Assembly (NCBI RefSeq): GCF_014696345.1
Contig: NZ_JACJPY010000002.1
Location: 62,001 to 126,000 of the forward strand
DNA: 64,000 bases
DNA from: Pseudanabaena cinerea FACHB-1277
Lineage (GTDB): Bacteria > Cyanobacteriota > Cyanobacteriia > Pseudanabaenales > Pseudanabaenaceae
Direction: 5' to 3'
Positions within the stretch are counted from its first letter, which is position 1. Every line of letters starts with the position of its first letter. The notes under the pieces were generated by a model. The model saw only the letters and a list, made by a program, of their open reading frames with translations. It did no database searches and was not told the DNA's origin. This document shows, one piece after another, positions 18,501 through 25,463 of the stretch. Both the position numbers and the translations under genes were made by a program.

Positions 18501-19073
18501 GGTGTCAATGGGAAACTTCCATGCCGTTGACACATATTCCCGATTCTCAATTTGGGCGGCAGTAACGTTAATATTGCCATCAGGAGTCGTGGCTGATGAT
18601 GTGCCGCGAAAATCGTAGACTAGTTGCAGCCTCGTCTCATCGGGCAGAGTATATTTGCCGCTATCGTTAGTAATAACACTATCAAGGGTGAGTTCGGGTG
18701 GTGTGGTACGCGGCAGCTTGCCATCACTGAGCAAAGCATCAATTTTTGCCCTTGCGCGATCGACTATGGGCGTGGCTGCACTTCTAAAAACTTGCTCTTG
18801 TCTGGCACTAGCGGCACTTTGCGCCCTTTCTGAAGATCTAGATACGGTCGTAACCACGAGCAAAGTTACCACAAGGGTAACAAGTGTCACTGTTGGTAAT
18901 ACAAAGCCAGCCGCCGCCCCCTTGCCACGCCCCCGCGTTGCATTTAATAACTGCCGCACAAAGCGTCGACTAATCCTTACAGGACTACCGATTTTATTCA
19001 GCCATTTTCTTAATTTGGCAATAAATTCTGCAAAAAAACGATTAATTTTGCGGCTTTGATTAGAATCAGACAT
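9552..19073 (-). CDS. hpsA: Giant HpsA-like hormogonium polysaccharide protein
   Basis: HpsA is needed for hormogonium polysaccharide and motility in filamentous cyanobacteria. This 3173-aa copy opens with a basic cytoplasmic region and then a pilin-like helix, GFVLPTVTLVTLVVTLLVV (about 56-74). The family block RSAATPIVDRARAKIDALL with LPRTTP follows. The long exported part is rich in Asn, Thr, Ser and Asp and low in Lys. A Calx-beta-like stretch lies at about 1775-1960 (VRVTLRRTG, NEDFEIRLDNI). It is followed by a Thr-Pro linker of 13 TP units (about 2011-2036) and a C-terminal region of about 1100 aa. That region holds at least two copies of a G-x-x-YYV/I...L-S motif (near 2500 and 2760). 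I recall HpsA proteins as roughly half this size, so the TP linker and C-terminal block look like an extension. It heads the pilin cluster. Confidence 0.8.
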   Translation of the reverse strand: MSDSNQSRKINRFFAEFIAKLRKWLNKIGSPVRISRRFVRQLLNATRGRGKGAAAGFVLPTVTLVTLVVTLLVVTTVSRSSERAQSAASARQEQVFRSAATPIVDRARAKIDALLSDGKLPRTTPPELTLDSVITNDSGKYTLPDETRLQLVYDFRGTSSATTPDGNINVTAAQIENREYVSTAWKFPIDTDNNGKFDSYGLYSILFRTRPPTIANRPITPIESRTLPMDETTLSGACVSTGSVTNIASDGGWTVSSDNRLRKSFFVYAVTLPITDSRSFPANSTNYEIYNGTTSISAVELQQDRARSPQNNNAVFFEGDTELVNIATFRINGRIYSAGNLMVGAASQNPISFYQVSSSGGSLDSTPTTTTNPDLYGSCYYEKKNGEIAVAGNVVEGNAIFDDPATLSNGTDVSVDLFRGAGVPPDTVAGGRLTITDTGSADTSTVSVNSSVNIPKNRSSGLALNDFEFNRRIGRLVDAAIARSTVTIPSPIPSNFTSTNLTYSPASQGDPTSVREDLVKRILDEALSSNDEVEVARRAALTAYFGERTRKVSFRDVPFTTAIPPIIADPTTLLTPIPVPGQPNELAPPIAWMLPAYANANFGKGIASFSLPSGTGFDGKGAILDSTNGVSLLTPSSANRLSIFAADPTEVAKNNERFLGDRVLVGNGLPAKWLKLNTVSGSLEFVGDTEPNPLTTNASVFWNNASDTSGATVSSTERYRLTRSTPLSNLGVTDRGGFWEISAALDPSITDPTNPTIKTPEPSPRTGGLRVVTNAGIYSRSINDTFLPRFHTGFSDDRSSSTGTVLDLDESSMPLWNGKPIDNPITGDIDERKFAQLSCNTTTKECVDDNRNYVVWQDSMPMTGNVRWLNNATTPPRSTAGYYYPDAGNDVDGWSTTVDNRKGDLQMRASAIYHYKYDAYNAIGAPTNYQAPIACVSSYYDPSNAITARNAPIGGTAAPWNADAQGRSNNGLVYNVGRTASSTDVTFTNIRYDTASGLFYDTSVSTVGSGIFRFTNAARTLTTTGSYGEKLAYQANLIFPNGRFANEPLREALKKIITSNSANPAVARLTLPQQSTIDSNLCALQILDSSITLANTNAASASITPAAASGSTALTSVQIPHGAFKESAFLDGREVKSLNRNESLTEAAVGNEPRVTDTAGSQGLALVAKNRGDIYDLELEQRQPLEIRTTDIDMDRLRGSRLVGGNNTGVATDYLLPYSGVVYATREDALEDLSYYDRDSTTLDPIATPLAKRKNLSSTDFLLDPTRKPSAIRLINGYRLWRSALTNTANLNRVNNELPVSDVTYASYPWTEATKGEKGLTLVSNLPVYVRAQRDPTNSTTLANEVPAFNRHTREEFTQLLQDDWSNFYRRHANNGNNDELDPNFACRPGQNPTCTLGDQWRPATVLADAVTVLSANFRDGYRTDGDFDLRNNANTSTSINWQSQLNPVRYPNDPPKDSTYVLERRRSGFFNNNFATSALWLNRRNSDGAAVDDSNFWPANPAATPPNNGNLASYNANGVTPIQRRVNFPEYGMEMCRKFPVGECTFSDWVKAGAGTTTLPAFDATTGVVSTAAGAPRFISNDNSRYARRVSFLRFDDIYKDGNQQLLFASSCRNPASPPVIFPLGIGVINGDNATTGYTFPHVMGDRLTPFDLSNNNNNSSYGTVPCPERGIRVTISSGNQDIAEGRRRDQNQATGGAAIGALEDQLGSDNLPTVTWGTGDNNGVTTIPSPNTAEGSVTNSPDNESGQSSTSATNPTNNPTNRSRSTNNAVYRRFNFNVQIEGSDRATLAAGETIRVRVTLRRTGTAQPGEIGASNFPGLPSKFPTINDADPQTKADYLNRLVNPSSTALAMTVPSAVNIQTLDGTTGAVTAGTGTISASIPVTANGGQYPRLRIGASSPETVIPEQATCEADRYCTVLTWTGPTGTADDPTVKTVTVLVVRDSADEPNNEDFEIRLDNIRGPQATYGSNRTRRGRILSRDPEENQSPTCESGLTNTNNDDREIPSGPCPTPTPTPTPTPTPTPTPTPTPTPTPTPGGGGPILNSITPPVFASLPKPSGLPFSMISSPAAAYPFPHASGDIFNRPFNPPSNLENGGTQGGRYVWGEDVNGDGTIDITDPNENIFPNIPPRPASGGEIPMLPGDFTQAISENNATNANNRQMRRDRPTGANRSLWFRTAVSNANYLGEGGNISYQNNNNLFINNLSFPVIGSGANSFRANLNSTGSLVLPPTPCINLSNGTVDDRCTTKPYDFNTSIVKAPDPDSTVTLLNLNLPYNPHFPSDNVSRINATSSVQPATSFTVCGGTGNTRNYQAIQRPSLSKTDISAGSCPQGANSPGQAIRNFVGTLPNPNTGTTLTGGTGLLSAKLNPGNTGADAFIGLVPNVTNSTGVVPLPATADALVRGAIPFVPTTNDLLTADVNTTGVTFTENQPLRVFPVSKNGQLPKYTESFSFTGGAIANSLVSSADLVNGDLIRFTGTLPLLPVPLTVDTDYYVVNRSGTQFGLSDTLNGDPLTFVNVPLLSGNGIIVRRLDVKSTYYVREIQTGFNNRFKIAKTSGGAALNIVDEELGTDNTKVGIGRFAFSMDAIVRARNTFADNRVQVYNISSLGTTEPTGDPAVAPDLRSLSGTLTLRANCADPVTNADSACTPTSIRRGPSPVFIFRGLPNESIEFKGLQIKLDGVDPNNIFWVSSRAEERLDPVKSTAATGNPANNNFILFPSNPNSQRIKIGKRIIFSDGTNTLPSGLSAGTPYYIACEAGAKVKLSLVPPPAGGYNCNSVANEVNIDGDAEFKLGAEPAFVFEGMKGRPNIITGNFLGYTIGTGTPTEDNTSVFTTRLDPTTSKDYNSFRGVRFLGLWGDAKKVNSETLFVAMTSVEQPQLLPVVQLSVPNALADGTTTIQQPASITTEGGINGTPQGTGVSSVRSGQWTIRPVRTEINIYFVAGNSPARNEVPYRASSTLFGSTATGTAAQANIAEAGGGLANFVRFLENWADIPIKITGGFIQNTKSRFATAPFAPTTPQVDGISDTTTVFLNPAHPGTGTTDGRISGGYNLQYQSFTGSRIPYYAPPNRLWGYDVGLLTQQPDRFAERFAVPIPGANEFFREVSADDKWVEGLLCALEPSTIDENTRKGIGVLPTNYRRRTLRGTDLKSSCNSSFYGGAAATDGTIPNVYQ
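12964..13041 (-). repeat. Hexanucleotide repeat encoding the (TP)13 linker
   Basis: Thirteen in-frame hexamers, GGCGTT with GGCGTG, GGTGTT and GGTGTC variants on the + strand, encode alternating Thr-Pro within the hpsA-like gene. Hexamer slippage would change linker length without a frameshift. On the protein side a CPTP motif precedes it and GGGG follows. Confidence 0.9.
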
Positions 19074-19299
19074 ACACTTTTACCAACCTGACTGCAATAT
19101 ACTACCCAAGCCAGAGGCAAAAATTGCAAAAGCTTTGATCTAAGTTTGCAGTTAATTTGTAGATTTAGAGCAACTTGATTGACTATGCAGTCTCCCAATT
19201 TTGCCTAAGCTTTGTCTAAGCAATGATTAACCTAGATAAAATCTATCTAAAAACTCACACCCCAATTCGAGGTTATTTAACAATTCTCTAGAGGATTTT

Positions 19300-20394
19300 A
19301 TGCCACCCAAATCATCCATCCCCAAAACACAACAACACTTCTCAACGTTTGATCCGCGTTACTTTTCGCAACAAATTCAAGTTACTTCAGCGCCCATGAC
19401 CGATGAGCTGAGGCGTTGGATCGCGGACAACAAATTTGCTGGGGTTGGCGATCGCTGGCTTGTGCAGGAGCTAATAAATCACGGTATCAGCCCTAGCGCG
19501 GCTAACCGAGAAGTAACCACAGTTAGTCAAAATCCTTATTTTCAAGCGGGGCAGAAATTTCTGCAACTACTAAAAAAACACGAATCCCACGCTAGCATTC
19601 TTGCTGACCTAGCATCACTATCCCCACAATCACAATCGATTGAATGCAGAGAAAAGATTAGCCGCAACGATTTTCTAGAAAATTATTATGCTAAAAATGT
19701 GCCTCTAATCCTTACTGGGATCACCAATAACTGGGCAGCCCTTTCACTTTGGAATCCTGAATATCTAAAAACTAATTTTGGACAAGTTGAAATAGAAGTT
19801 CAGAGCGATCGTAACAGCGATCGCCTTTACGAAATCAATATCGAAAAGCATCGCCAAAAAATGCAAATGGCAGATTATGTGGATGCTGTTGTAAAAGGTG
19901 GGGCAACTAATGATTATTATATGGTGGCAAATAACGGCAATCTTGAAAAAACAGCACTGCGCGGATTGCTCAATGATCTAGAGATATTTCCTGAATATCT
20001 CGATCCTCAGGATACCGATGGTAAAGCTTTCTTTTGGTTTGGCTCAGGGGGAACAATTACGCCTCTGCATCACGATCCTGTAAATCTGATCTTTGTGCAG
20101 GTTTATGGTCGCAAGGTATGGCAAATTATTTCACCACATTACACCCATATGTTGTACAACTATCGCGGTGTATTCAGCGAAGTGGATATCGAAAATCCCG
20201 ATTATGAAAAATATCCCCTATTTCAAAGGATTCCTATTATTGAAGTCACCCTCGAACCAGGGGATGCGATCTTTATGCCCGTTGGTTGGTGGCACGCTGT
20301 CAAATCCCTCGACATTAGTATTTCTATGTCCTTTACTAACTTTGTATTTCCCAATAAATATGACTGGAACTTTCCATCTATTACTTATACTTAA
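19300..20394 (+). CDS. Cupin/JmjC-like (cupin_8) Fe(II)/2-oxoglutarate oxygenase-type protein
   Basis: The 364-aa protein has an N-terminal helical region (about 1-110) and a C-terminal cupin_8/JmjC-like domain. The iron-binding facial triad is visible as HxD in TPLHHDPVNL and a distal His in PVGWWHAVKS. FQRIPIIEVTLEPGDAIFMP is the usual strand before the second motif. Relatives hydroxylate Asn, Asp or other residues in proteins or peptides; the substrate here is unknown. ATG 19300 has an AGAGGA Shine-Dalgarno. It is divergent from the hpsA-like gene across 226 bp and precedes a glycosyltransferase block. Confidence 0.85.
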   Translation: MPPKSSIPKTQQHFSTFDPRYFSQQIQVTSAPMTDELRRWIADNKFAGVGDRWLVQELINHGISPSAANREVTTVSQNPYFQAGQKFLQLLKKHESHASILADLASLSPQSQSIECREKISRNDFLENYYAKNVPLILTGITNNWAALSLWNPEYLKTNFGQVEIEVQSDRNSDRLYEINIEKHRQKMQMADYVDAVVKGGATNDYYMVANNGNLEKTALRGLLNDLEIFPEYLDPQDTDGKAFFWFGSGGTITPLHHDPVNLIFVQVYGRKVWQIISPHYTHMLYNYRGVFSEVDIENPDYEKYPLFQRIPIIEVTLEPGDAIFMPVGWWHAVKSLDISISMSFTNFVFPNKYDWNFPSITYT

Positions 20395-20470
20395 AACGCA
20401 GACTGTCGTGCCAACCGCTAAGCGGGCGACAAGGCATCTGGGTTTAGTTTATAACTATGTTGAGATACTT

Positions 20471-20589
20471 AATTATGTTAACCAAACAAGGTCAGTACAA
20501 TTGGCTATTAATCGGGGGAGGGTTATTGGTATTTCTAGCCTCTCTTTTTTCAATTATGGGATTTTGATCGCTTTCCCTATCCTGTATTT
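20471..20589 (+). repeat. Left copy of a ~120-bp direct repeat (5' end of the PMT gene)
   Basis: This stretch matches 21981-22101 over its whole length at roughly 85-90% identity with a 2-bp net indel. It runs from AATTATGTTAACC to CCTGTATTT. The two copies flank the AT-rich mannosyltransferase gene at 20598-21977. Confidence 0.9.
20475..20567 (+). pseudogene. Truncated duplicate of the PMT mannosyltransferase start
   Basis: The frame reads MLTKQGQYNWLLIGGGLLVF and then a stop after 30 codons. The intact gene at 21985 begins MLTKQGQYNWLLIVGGLFVF. Only the 5' end is present and it is shifted out of frame by an indel, so it is a dead fragment. It probably keeps the original upstream region of the PMT gene. 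Confidence 0.85.
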
Positions 20590-20597
20590 AGTCTTAT

Positions 20598-21977
20598 CTA
20601 AAATACTCGTGATAACGAGAACTGTATACAGTAAAAACAGAGAAGCATGGTTGTAATAAAATCCAGATATTTCTCAAGATGTTTATACTTGGAAACAAAA
20701 ATTGCCAACATTATGTATAGGGTAAACATTCCCGTAATGTAGCGAGATCCACTTAACAGCCATGTTGGCGAAAATGATATAAGAATGTAAGCAAAGGAAA
20801 ATAATGCATAGGATATTCTCATGTTTCTAAATGTATGTATAAGTATTGAGAAGGATAAAAAAAATAGAAATGTTTGTGGAATCCATACATTTATAGCCAT
20901 AATTTTACCTAGGGCAAAGATATTTATAAAGCCATTTTTTAAGTTCTCTGCAAAAAAGCCAAAATTTTGTATCCAATGCTCTTTTTGATAGGTTAGAAAC
21001 GTCAACCATTCACCAGACACAAATTTGTTGAGTAATAGATACCCAAACGTGCCAAATGGAACAAGTAGTAAACTAATCATCATTTGCAAATATGTCACAA
21101 AATATTTTTTATTAATGCTGGGTTGACTTTTTTTATTTAAATTGTTTAAATTTTTACATTCATAGATTATTTCAGTGATAATAGGTATCAGTAAAAGGAT
21201 TCCCTGCGTTCTTGTAAGAGCAGCTAGTAAACCTAGAAATCCTGACAAAAGCCAATTTTTCTCCCTTAAAAAATAGAAAGTCATAATACATAGACACATG
21301 AAAAGACTTTCTGTATAGACTATACTAAAGAAAAATGAAAAAGGAAATATTAGGATATATTTTATTGTATTAAATGCTATTTCATCATTTTTTAGTTCCA
21401 TCAGAATAAGTCGATAAACATAAAATAAAGCGACAATTAAAAATATATTAGATACAACTAATCCTGACAGGAAATAATCATTTATAAGTCTGTTGAAAAT
21501 ATTTATTAAGAGAGGATATAATGGATAAAAAACAATTAAGAATCTTTCATCTCCAGTATTTTGATAGCCATGCTGTGCAATTGAAAGATAATTTGCTGTA
21601 TCCCACTTACTCCATATTGCTTTAAGATGTTCAAGTATAGATAGTTTGCCACTATTTTCTGATATATAAAATGTAAAGTTGAGTATAAAAATTGTCATTC
21701 TATTCACAAAGAAAAAAGGCAAAATTTTAGTTAGAATATCTAAATTTTCATATAGTCTAAAATTTGAAAATGGAAAATTAAGATAGTTTAATCGTTTGAT
21801 TAGCTTGCTATCAGATTTAAATTTATTGACAGTAATATAGTTAGTCTCATTGTTATTAACTATAGGCAATATTTTGTCTGTATTGGAGTTCAATATTATC
21901 CTTTGAATCAGCAATATCAAGCATAGTAAAGTAATAAGCAAAGCTAAAATAGCGGTAGAATTAGCAAAAAAATTCAT
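20598..21977 (-). CDS. PIG-V-like integral membrane mannosyltransferase
   Basis: This is a multi-spanning GT-C type protein of about 459 aa. It has the family signature WDTANYLSIAQHGYQ followed by FYPLYPLLINIF, typical of PIG-V/GPI-mannosyltransferase-2-like bacterial proteins that use a polyprenyl-phosphate sugar. At least eight hydrophobic helices are seen. The preferred start is ATG 21977 (MNFFANSTAILALL), because the track's upstream codons lie inside the repeat shared with the PMT gene. The DNA is strikingly AT-rich compared with all its neighbours, and a ~120-bp direct repeat flanks it, so it looks horizontally acquired. Its ATG is only 7 bp from the divergent PMT ATG. Confidence 0.75.
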   Translation of the reverse strand: MNFFANSTAILALLITLLCLILLIQRIILNSNTDKILPIVNNNETNYITVNKFKSDSKLIKRLNYLNFPFSNFRLYENLDILTKILPFFFVNRMTIFILNFTFYISENSGKLSILEHLKAIWSKWDTANYLSIAQHGYQNTGDERFLIVFYPLYPLLINIFNRLINDYFLSGLVVSNIFLIVALFYVYRLILMELKNDEIAFNTIKYILIFPFSFFFSIVYTESLFMCLCIMTFYFLREKNWLLSGFLGLLAALTRTQGILLLIPIITEIIYECKNLNNLNKKSQPSINKKYFVTYLQMMISLLLVPFGTFGYLLLNKFVSGEWLTFLTYQKEHWIQNFGFFAENLKNGFINIFALGKIMAINVWIPQTFLFFLSFSILIHTFRNMRISYALFSFAYILISFSPTWLLSGSRYITGMFTLYIMLAIFVSKYKHLEKYLDFITTMLLCFYCIQFSLSRVF

Positions 21978-21980
21978 ACA

Positions 21981-22101
21981 AATTATGTTAACCAAACAAG
22001 GTCAGTACAATTGGCTGTTAATCGTAGGGGGGCTATTTGTATTTCTAGCCTCCCTCTCTTTAAGGTTATGGGATCTTGATCGCTTTCCCTATCCTGTATT
22101 T
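21981..22101 (+). repeat. Right copy of the ~120-bp direct repeat
   Basis: This is the first ~117 bp of the intact PMT gene plus 4 bp upstream. The partner copy is at 20471-20589. See the entry for the left copy. Confidence 0.9.
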
Positions 22102-23391
22102 GATGAGGTGCATTTTCCTAAGTTTGCCGAGAACTATTTATTGGGGATACCATCCAACGATGCACATCCGCCCTTAGGTAAATACTTGATTGCTTTGGGA
22201 ATTGTGTTATTTGGACATAACGAAATAGGCGATCGCGTTGCCAGTGCGGTCATCGGTGCGGCGATTCCTTTGCTAGTGACGGGGCTAGTCTATCGTCTTA
22301 CCTCAAAGACTTTTTTAGCCATATTGGCGGGGATAATGACCTTTGCCGATGGTTTGCTTTTGGTAGAGTCGCGCTATGGATTATTAAATGTCTTTCTGGT
22401 AGCACTGGGACTAGGATCACAAATTTTTCTGTTGACAGGTTTAGAAAGTCAATTAGCACATCAAGCAAAGTCACGTTGGCTAATGCTGAGTTTGTCAGGG
22501 ATTATGCTTGGTTTTTGTGCTGGGGTCAAATGGAATGGTGCTGGTTTTTGGTTAATGACTTGGATTTTGATCGCGATCGCCTTATTGGCAAGAAATCCAC
22601 TAATTCAAAAATTATTATCAAAGATGAATATAAATCTCAGCATCAAACTCGGTAAATTGGCAGACCTAGGGACTTTGCCTTGGTATCAATACTTGGTTTG
22701 TTTTGTGATTATGCCTGCGATCGCTTACATCCTCCAATGGACTCCCCACGTAATCATGGTACTAAAAACCTTTGCTCCTAATGCCACAGGCTGGCAATGG
22801 CTTCAGGCTTTTGGTAAACATTTAGCGATGAGTAACCAATATATTTACCAATGGAATACATCGCCTAGTTCTATTGGCACACCCGATCATCCGATCCATC
22901 CATACTGCTCAAGCGCTCTGTCATGGGCTTTGTCGATGCGTCCTGTTGCTTACTATTTCCATGCCGATGGCGATGTTTGGCAGAATGTCCATGCTTTGGG
23001 CAATCCGATTTTGTGGTGGCTATCGACCTTAGCGGTCATCGCGATCGCCTGTTGGGGAATTGTGAAAATGCGTCCAGCCCTAATCTATGTATCAGTGGGC
23101 TATGCCGCCAACTATTTCCCTTGGTTTATCGTCAAGCGTTGCCTATTTATTTACCATTACATGAGTCCTTCGGTATTTAGCTTCATTGCTCTAGCCATAT
23201 TAACTAATTCCCTCTATCAACAAAAGCAGATTTGGGGCAAAATTCTCGCTGTCATAATTATGACGGCGATATTTTCAGCACAAATATTTTTCATGCCGAT
23301 CTGGTTGGGTCTGCCCCTATCACCCCAAGCCTTTTATCAAAGAATGTGGTTTTTACCGAACAGCCCATTTTCAGGATTTAACTGGATCTAG
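21985..23391 (+). CDS. PMT-type (GT39) dolichyl/polyprenyl-phosphate-mannose protein mannosyltransferase
   Basis: The 468-aa polytopic GT-C glycosyltransferase carries the PMT signature: acidic FDEVHFPKFAENYL in the first extracytoplasmic loop, then AHPPLGKYLIALG and FADGLLLVESRYGLLN. The C-terminal part has WSLRPVAYYF-like and IYHYMSPS motifs of the four-TM PMT domain (SMRPVAYYFHADG, CLFIYHYMSPSVF). Family members move mannose from a lipid carrier to Ser/Thr of exported proteins. Its 5' end is duplicated upstream, and the original promoter has probably been separated from it. It overlaps the convergent gene at 23371 by 21 bp. Confidence 0.88.
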   Translation: MLTKQGQYNWLLIVGGLFVFLASLSLRLWDLDRFPYPVFDEVHFPKFAENYLLGIPSNDAHPPLGKYLIALGIVLFGHNEIGDRVASAVIGAAIPLLVTGLVYRLTSKTFLAILAGIMTFADGLLLVESRYGLLNVFLVALGLGSQIFLLTGLESQLAHQAKSRWLMLSLSGIMLGFCAGVKWNGAGFWLMTWILIAIALLARNPLIQKLLSKMNINLSIKLGKLADLGTLPWYQYLVCFVIMPAIAYILQWTPHVIMVLKTFAPNATGWQWLQAFGKHLAMSNQYIYQWNTSPSSIGTPDHPIHPYCSSALSWALSMRPVAYYFHADGDVWQNVHALGNPILWWLSTLAVIAIACWGIVKMRPALIYVSVGYAANYFPWFIVKRCLFIYHYMSPSVFSFIALAILTNSLYQQKQIWGKILAVIIMTAIFSAQIFFMPIWLGLPLSPQAFYQRMWFLPNSPFSGFNWI

Positions 23392-25380
23392 AAAATTTGC
23401 GCGCAAAACAATGTAAATCAAAACCATAGCCATCGCCCAACTAATCTTGCTTCCCCATTGTTCGGCTTGAGTACCGACATACTGCAACCGCAATAAATGT
23501 CGACCTTGAGGAATGGCAACCTGTACTTGTCCCTGCGAGTTTGCATCTAGGAGAGCGCTTTTATCATCAATCCACACTTGCCATGCAGGATAATAAAACA
23601 TTCGCAAAGTTAAATATTTATTAGATTGATTAGGATCGCCTTCATTGCCCAGAGATTGATTCTCCACCAAAATTTGCCTCCGTCCAAACTGCCATGACTG
23701 AATTTGGATCGACTCTGCGGTATCGGGCTCGGCATAACTCGCTAGTGGATAAGTGCGATCGGGGGGCATCGGCATTGTTACTTCCTTAGCGCGATATTCA
23801 GGCACATCAACGATCGCCAAACCATCAGCAAAGCGCCAATGCCACCAGAGTATCGATGTACCTTGCCCTTCCACATTTGGTTCTTTGGGAAATTCTTTTT
23901 GACTAGCAAGAGTTGTAAATTTAGTCACCAAGGCGGGATCGAATCCAGTATGTTGAAATACGATTTTGTCTGTGAATATATAGCTAGTCAATGTCAAACC
24001 AATGATGAGAACTGTGATAAATATTTGGGTTGATTTTCTTAATAAGAGCTGCACCATAATACAAGGAACTAATTTTTGGTGATGCGGCGAAGCCACGTCA
24101 CCAAAAGTTTGGTTCCATATTTGCCAACCTAGACCACCCAAAATCATCGGTATTGTCGTGACCGTAAGACCATACCACCGCCAAGAAAATTGAATTTTTT
24201 GCAATATGGGAACAAATGAATAGAGCCATGCCCCTAAGTCAGTTGTCATTAGTAAGGCGATCGCACTGATGCTCAACCATAAGCCCATAGAGTCATTGCG
24301 GTTAATTAGCCAAGCGATCGCCCCAATTAGCAGCACCGTCACGATTAGTCCAAAGTAGGGAATCATGCCTGAACTGGTTTCAAACCAATGGCTAGCGAAA
24401 TGAGGATGTAAGCTATGTAAGCCATCTAGGAGCAGGCGATTTTGTGGTAAATATTCAGGTGAGAAATTGATCGATGCAATTTGGACCAGTTGCTGATCGC
24501 AGATAATCGGCAATAGAAAAAAGCTAATTCCCACAAAGCCCAAAATGGCACTGAGATAGCAGCGTCCCACGGCAACAACATAATTGCCGATATTAACGAT
24601 AAATCGCTGGCGCGTCCTACTAGCCCCCTCTGTTTGATCTTGTTGATCTTGATGCTTGAGTAAGTCTTTGAGCAACCACAGAGGGATTAGTAACCAGACT
24701 AAAAAACTAATCAACAGAGTTGGTAGATGCGATAGCCCCATCATTCCCCAAGCGATCGCTAAACTGATGGCATGGTTGGGTTGACTGAACGTTACAGGAG
24801 CTTGATTAACTTGATTAATTATTTGATCGATGAGTTTGTAAGTGGCTCGCAATACCCAAGGAATGAAGGCGATCGCCCAAACCTCAGCGATCGCCCCACG
24901 CTGATAAATATCAATCAAAAAATAGGGCGAAGCTACTGCTAAACCAGCAATCACTAAAGCCAACCAAGAGGGGAAGTACAGTTTTGCGTAGAGGTATATC
25001 CCCCAAGCAAGGGTAAAAGCTGCTAATACCATGCTCCCTATCAAAGATGAAGGCACATCCATTCCCAAAAGACTAAAGGGCAGAGTAGCAATCATTAACA
25101 TTGGTGGATAGAAGACAAAAGTGGCATTACCGAAGCCAAAATTAGAAAACTCTAACCAGCGCGGATAAAGCTGTCCACTTGCAAATTGACGTTGATATTG
25201 AAATGCCCAACTTAGATTAAATTGCGTGGAATGGGTAATCGGATAGCCGTGGATAAGCATTGGTATAATTGCGATCGCGGCAATTCCCACTAAAACCAAG
25301 CCAAGCAATAATCCATTAATAAGTTGTCTTAAATTTAACTGTTTTGAGTGGAAATCTTGCTTTAGATAACTAAGCCCCAT
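23371..25380 (-). CDS. PTPS-related GT-C-like integral membrane protein
   Basis: This large polytopic membrane protein (about 669 aa from ATG 25380) shows the signature of the '6-pyruvoyl-tetrahydropterin synthase related' membrane family. That signature is LYPRWLEFSNFGFGNATFVFYPPML, followed by DIYQRGAIAEVWAIAFIPWVL and a C-terminal soluble beta-rich part (LTLRMFYYPAWQVWID). The family resembles GT-C glycosyltransferases, but its substrate is unknown. The track's start is a TTG at 25491 that overlaps the methyltransferase by 28 bp. ATG 25380 gives a more natural N-terminus, though neither start has a clear Shine-Dalgarno. It is probably co-transcribed with the methyltransferase and the GT2 upstream. 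Confidence 0.8.
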   Translation of the reverse strand: MGLSYLKQDFHSKQLNLRQLINGLLLGLVLVGIAAIAIIPMLIHGYPITHSTQFNLSWAFQYQRQFASGQLYPRWLEFSNFGFGNATFVFYPPMLMIATLPFSLLGMDVPSSLIGSMVLAAFTLAWGIYLYAKLYFPSWLALVIAGLAVASPYFLIDIYQRGAIAEVWAIAFIPWVLRATYKLIDQIINQVNQAPVTFSQPNHAISLAIAWGMMGLSHLPTLLISFLVWLLIPLWLLKDLLKHQDQQDQTEGASRTRQRFIVNIGNYVVAVGRCYLSAILGFVGISFFLLPIICDQQLVQIASINFSPEYLPQNRLLLDGLHSLHPHFASHWFETSSGMIPYFGLIVTVLLIGAIAWLINRNDSMGLWLSISAIALLMTTDLGAWLYSFVPILQKIQFSWRWYGLTVTTIPMILGGLGWQIWNQTFGDVASPHHQKLVPCIMVQLLLRKSTQIFITVLIIGLTLTSYIFTDKIVFQHTGFDPALVTKFTTLASQKEFPKEPNVEGQGTSILWWHWRFADGLAIVDVPEYRAKEVTMPMPPDRTYPLASYAEPDTAESIQIQSWQFGRRQILVENQSLGNEGDPNQSNKYLTLRMFYYPAWQVWIDDKSALLDANSQGQVQVAIPQGRHLLRLQYVGTQAEQWGSKISWAMAMVLIYIVLRANFLDPVKS

Positions 25381-25463
25381 AGTTTTAGATAAATAATTAC
25401 TTTGTAGAATGGACAGTCTATTGAGGCTTTGAGGAATACAAAAATATCTCCAATCTGCTTTGT

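Noticed and set aside
9661-18833. Many ORFs on both strands between 9.6 and 19 kb in the track
   Set aside because: They are shadows of the 3173-aa hpsA-like frame. Their translations are low-complexity or unlike proteins, including a poly-GV frame opposite the TP repeat.
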